Assembly (NCBI GenBank): GCA_937901085.1 | Contig: CALCHQ010000104.1 | Span: forward strand, 1-64,000 | From: an uncultured Verrucomicrobiales bacterium | GTDB taxonomy: Bacteria; Verrucomicrobiota; Verrucomicrobiia; Verrucomicrobiales; Akkermansiaceae | Reading direction: 5' to 3' | DNA length: 64,000 nt | In this document: positions 61,083-64,000 of the stretch, piece after piece | Position numbering within the stretch: position 1 is the first letter of the stretch | Layout: each line of letters begins with the position of its first letter | Made by a program: the position numbers and the translations under genes | The notes under the pieces: model-generated | What the model was told of the DNA's origin: nothing | Seen by the model: only the letters and a program-made list of their open reading frames with translations | Databases searched by the model: none

Positions 61083-62408
61083 ATGGCAAAACAGAAGAAG
61101 ATTTGTTCCATCTGCGGAGGTGCAGAGAGTGAAGGCCGCCCCATGCTCTCGCTGGACGGCACGCACATCTGTTTCCAATGCGTGGAAGGCATGACCTACC
61201 ACATGTTCCGCTCTGAAATGGGCGATGTGGCAGCAGACCGCATTCTTGCCCTCATCAAGGGAACGCACCCGGAGCTTGTCCCCCAGGACAAGACCGATGA
61301 TTCCCCGGTGCTGGAGGTTCAGACGAAGAGCCAGGATGAACTGCCCACCCCGGAGCAGATGCACAAGATGCTCGATGCCTATGTCATCGGGCAGGAACGC
61401 GCCAAGCGCACCCTCTGCGTGGCGGTGTACAACCACTACCTGCGCCTGCGCCAGCCCAAGACGGACGATGGCGTGGAAATTGAAAAGAGCAACATCCTCA
61501 TGGCAGGTTCCACCGGCAGCGGCAAAACCCTGCTGGCCAAGACCCTGGCCCGCATTCTGGATGTTCCCTTCTGCATTGTGGACGCCACCACGCTGACGGA
61601 GGCCGGCTACGTGGGCGAGGACGTGGAAAACATCGTGCTGCGACTCCTGCAGGCTGCCGATATGAATGTGGCCAAGGCCGAGCGCGGTATCATCTACGTG
61701 GACGAAATCGACAAGATTGGCCGCAAGACGCAGAATGTGAGCATCACCCGCGATGTCTCCGGCGAAGGCGTGCAGCAGGCGCTGCTCAAGATTGTGGAAG
61801 GCACGGAATGCAACATCCCCCCCAAGGGCGGCCGCAAGCACCCGAATGAACAGTACATCCGAGTGAACACGGAGAACATCCTCTTTATCTGCGGCGGTGC
61901 CTTCGTGGGGCTGGAGGGCATTATCCGCAAGCGTCTCGGTTCCTCTGCCATGGGCTTTGCCGCCGTGGAGGAAGACCGCGACGCCAAGGAATACACCGAA
62001 GAGGAGATTCTTTCCAAGGCCATGCCGGAGGATTTCTTCATGTTCGGCATGATTCCGGAGCTGATGGGGCGTCTCCCCATCTTCACCCCGCTGACTACCC
62101 TCACCGAAGACCAGCTCATGCACCTGCTCACCGAGCCGAAGAACGCGCTCGTCAAGCAGTACACCAAGCTCATGGCCATGAACAATGCCAAGCTGAAGGT
62201 GGAAGAGGGCGCCCTGCGCGTCATGGCCAAACAGGCCATTGAACGCGGCACCGGGGCCCGCGCCCTGCGCGGCATCTTCGAGAACCTTATGCTCGATGTC
62301 ATGTACAAGGTACCCAGCGACAAGAGCATCGACACCGTCACCCTCACCGAAGAAGTGGTGCTGGGCAAGGCCGAACCGAAAATCAAACGCCGCAAGGCAG
62401 GTAAGTAA
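61083..62408 (+). CDS. clpX: ATP-dependent Clp protease ATP-binding subunit ClpX
   Basis: 441 residues. N-terminal zinc finger with Cys8, Cys11, Cys30 and Cys33. Walker A GSTGSGKTLLAK (142 onward) and Walker B IIYVDEIDKI of the AAA+ domain. Pore loop region GYVGEDVE and sensor motifs follow, with the small C-terminal domain after. It unfolds tagged proteins and feeds them to ClpP. The tsaD gene follows 5 bases later. Confidence 0.97.
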   Translation: MAKQKKICSICGGAESEGRPMLSLDGTHICFQCVEGMTYHMFRSEMGDVAADRILALIKGTHPELVPQDKTDDSPVLEVQTKSQDELPTPEQMHKMLDAYVIGQERAKRTLCVAVYNHYLRLRQPKTDDGVEIEKSNILMAGSTGSGKTLLAKTLARILDVPFCIVDATTLTEAGYVGEDVENIVLRLLQAADMNVAKAERGIIYVDEIDKIGRKTQNVSITRDVSGEGVQQALLKIVEGTECNIPPKGGRKHPNEQYIRVNTENILFICGGAFVGLEGIIRKRLGSSAMGFAAVEEDRDAKEYTEEEILSKAMPEDFFMFGMIPELMGRLPIFTPLTTLTEDQLMHLLTEPKNALVKQYTKLMAMNNAKLKVEEGALRVMAKQAIERGTGARALRGIFENLMLDVMYKVPSDKSIDTVTLTEEVVLGKAEPKIKRRKAGK

Positions 62409-62413
62409 CCCTC

Positions 62414-63463
62414 ATGCTGGTACTGGGAATCGAGTCGAGCTGTGATGAAACCGCCGTTGCCCTCATGGAGGACACCGGCAGCGGGCAGCCGCAGCTGCTC
62501 AGTTCAGTCATCTCCACGCAGATTCCCCTGCACCGCATGTACGGCGGTGTCATCCCCGAACTGGCCTCGCGCAACCACTCGGCCAACCTGCCCGCTGTGC
62601 TGCAGGAAGCCCTGGAAAAAGCCGGGCGCAGCATTCACCAGGTCGATGTCTTTGCCAGCACGGCAGGTCCCGGACTCGTGGCCGCCCTGCTGGTGGGCAA
62701 CACCGCAGCCAAAGCCCTGGCTCTGGCCGCAGGCAAACCCTTTGTGGCCGTCAACCACCTGGAGGGGCACATGCTCTCCCCCTTCATCACCCACCCGGCA
62801 GGACTCGTCCCGCACCTGGGCCTTGTCGTGAGCGGGGGGCACAGCCTCTTGATTGACGTCAAGGGAGCGGGCGACTACACCTTGCTGGGGCGCTCGCGCG
62901 ACGATGCCGCAGGCGAGGCTTTCGACAAGGTGGCGAAGATGCTGGATTTACCCTACCCCGGCGGCCCGGAAATCGACAAGCTGGCCGAAAAGGGCGACCC
63001 GGAGCGATTCCTGCTTCCGCGCCCGATGATGCACGAGAACCACCTTGACTTCTCCTTTTCCGGGTTGAAGACGGCCGTACTCTACACCCTGCCCAAACTG
63101 GTGGCGAGCGGCAATCCTCATGAGCTGGATGATCAGACCATGTGCGACCTCTGCGCCGGGGTGCGCCAGGCCATCATCGATGTGCTGCTGCACAAGGCCT
63201 TGAAAGCCCTGCGCCAGACCGGACACAAGGTACTGGCCGTTTCCGGCGGAGTTTCCTGCAACAGCGGGCTGCGCCGCCAGCTGCTGGAAATGTGCAAGCG
63301 CCGCCGCATCGAACTCATCCTGCCGCCCAACAGCCTGACTACCGACAACGCCGCCATGATTGCCTTTGCCGGTATGCTCCGCGCCCGAAGTGGCGATTTC
63401 TCCCCCCTTGATACCCCCGTTGACCCCAACATGAAACTGGCCGGCATGCAGCTCCGTAAATAA
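62414..63463 (+). CDS. tsaD: tRNA N6-adenosine threonylcarbamoyltransferase
   Basis: 349 residues. An ASKHA-fold start GIESSCDETAVAL. Metal ligands His115 and His119 (NHLEGHM), and a third site in TTDNAAMIAF. It transfers threonylcarbamoyl to A37 of ANN-reading tRNAs with TsaB/TsaE, not present here. Third gene of the clpP-clpX-tsaD run. The linking of protease and tRNA genes is probably only by position. Confidence 0.96.
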   Translation: MLVLGIESSCDETAVALMEDTGSGQPQLLSSVISTQIPLHRMYGGVIPELASRNHSANLPAVLQEALEKAGRSIHQVDVFASTAGPGLVAALLVGNTAAKALALAAGKPFVAVNHLEGHMLSPFITHPAGLVPHLGLVVSGGHSLLIDVKGAGDYTLLGRSRDDAAGEAFDKVAKMLDLPYPGGPEIDKLAEKGDPERFLLPRPMMHENHLDFSFSGLKTAVLYTLPKLVASGNPHELDDQTMCDLCAGVRQAIIDVLLHKALKALRQTGHKVLAVSGGVSCNSGLRRQLLEMCKRRRIELILPPNSLTTDNAAMIAFAGMLRARSGDFSPLDTPVDPNMKLAGMQLRK

Positions 63464-63465
63464 CC

Positions 63466-64000
63466 ATGGGACTTAGAGAAAAGCTTAACGAAATTCTGCC
63501 CACCCTCCTGCCGGAGCGCGCAGAAGATGCCATCAAAGGCAAGGAACTGATAGCCCGTGTGCGCGCTGTACTGGGGGATGCCTACTCCGATCACTCGCTG
63601 CGTTCACAATTCTCCTTCATTGCGCTTGATCCGGATTCTTGCCTTGCCCGCGTGGAAAACGGACAGGGATACTACCTTCGGCGTGAGGGGGATTCCCCCA
63701 GTCTGCAGAATGTCTTTGGCGGCAATGCCGAGAGCGAAACCATGCTGCACAAGGCCATGGCGCTGGCTGTCCGACTGTACGACACCGCCGGACAGGGTGT
63801 CTTTGTCTACCCGGTAGATGGCGAGGAAAGCTGGGGGCACCCGGATCTAGTGGCGGTGCAATGGCCCGCCGGTGCCTGGGATGATGAAGGTGCGTACATC
63901 ATGGAAGAAGCGGGCGATGAACTTTCTTTCCGCGCGATATGCGTGGGCTTTGCCGATGATGAGGACAGCTGCCGCCAGGCGTTCTTCCGCACGCTGGCCT
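63466..64000 (+). CDS. Hypothetical protein, cut by window end
   Basis: 178 codons visible. Starts at ATG 63466, 2 bases after tsaD, so likely cotranscribed. The sequence (MGLREKLNEILPTLLPERAE, then KGKELIARVRAVLGD) begins with a helical region. A beta-rich region follows with YYLRREGDSPSLQN and many acidic residues (DDEDS). No family recognised. The C-terminus is beyond the window. Confidence 0.7.
   Translation, partial: MGLREKLNEILPTLLPERAEDAIKGKELIARVRAVLGDAYSDHSLRSQFSFIALDPDSCLARVENGQGYYLRREGDSPSLQNVFGGNAESETMLHKAMALAVRLYDTAGQGVFVYPVDGEESWGHPDLVAVQWPAGAWDDEGAYIMEEAGDELSFRAICVGFADDEDSCRQAFFRTLA

Overview
The window looks like chromosomal DNA of a Gram-negative member of the Verrucomicrobiota, most likely an Akkermansia-like gut organism. 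That placement is inference. It rests on outer-membrane genes (Skp/OmpH, LpxD), an HPr-kinase-like gene, a GTP-type PEP carboxykinase, a long Bacteroidota-style PurF, anaerobic ribonucleotide reductase, and small families I cannot match elsewhere. Most of the sequence is GC-rich and densely coded. I found no rRNA, tRNA, CRISPR array, insertion sequence or phage genes.

Layout. 1-5.8 kb: FKBP isomerase, Skp, LpxD, a small His-rich lipoprotein, HprK, a Nif3-like protein and an RluD-type pseudouridine synthase. 6.1-7.0 kb: an AP2-domain protein behind a promoter with a perfect inverted repeat. 7.3-16 kb (minus): FtsK; an anaerobic RNR operon in which the glycyl-radical segment is a separate 70-residue protein; argF-sufE-rlmI. 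16-26 kb: threonine dehydrogenase, valS, a MarR regulator, a YlmD/PgeF-like protein, formyl-THF cycloligase, miaB, a transglutaminase-like protein and rnc. 26-33 kb: an amino-acid ABC transporter with a rearranged binding domain, purM, a PurF-like protein lacking its glutaminase residues, an ECF sigma factor and a second His-rich secreted protein. 33-43.6 kb (minus): MurJ, two membrane-anchored TPR-like proteins, lysC, hom, pckG and hpt.

44.5-57 kb is the accessory part and the best candidate for an undescribed system. A leftward operon encodes a 58-residue ribbon-helix-helix-like protein, an HTH/RHH protein and a membrane Ser/Thr kinase. A rightward cluster encodes a lipoprotein, two unknown membrane proteins, a YdjI-like SPFH/zinc-ribbon protein, a TM2/zinc-ribbon protein, two paralogous lipoproteins and two large DUF805-ankyrin membrane proteins. 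The two arms face each other across a short region holding a 10-bp inverted repeat on the leftward -10 box. The rightward arm is visibly more AT-rich than its surroundings. The content suggests a membrane-surveillance or envelope-stress module.

57-64 kb returns to core genes (YggL-like, citrate synthase, clpP-clpX-tsaD). It also carries two copies of a palindromic intergenic repeat.

Promoters of the form TTGnnn-16/17-TAnnnT can be read before many genes. Several end only 9-11 bases before the start codon, and Shine-Dalgarno sequences are scarce, so leaderless or near-leaderless mRNAs are probably common here.
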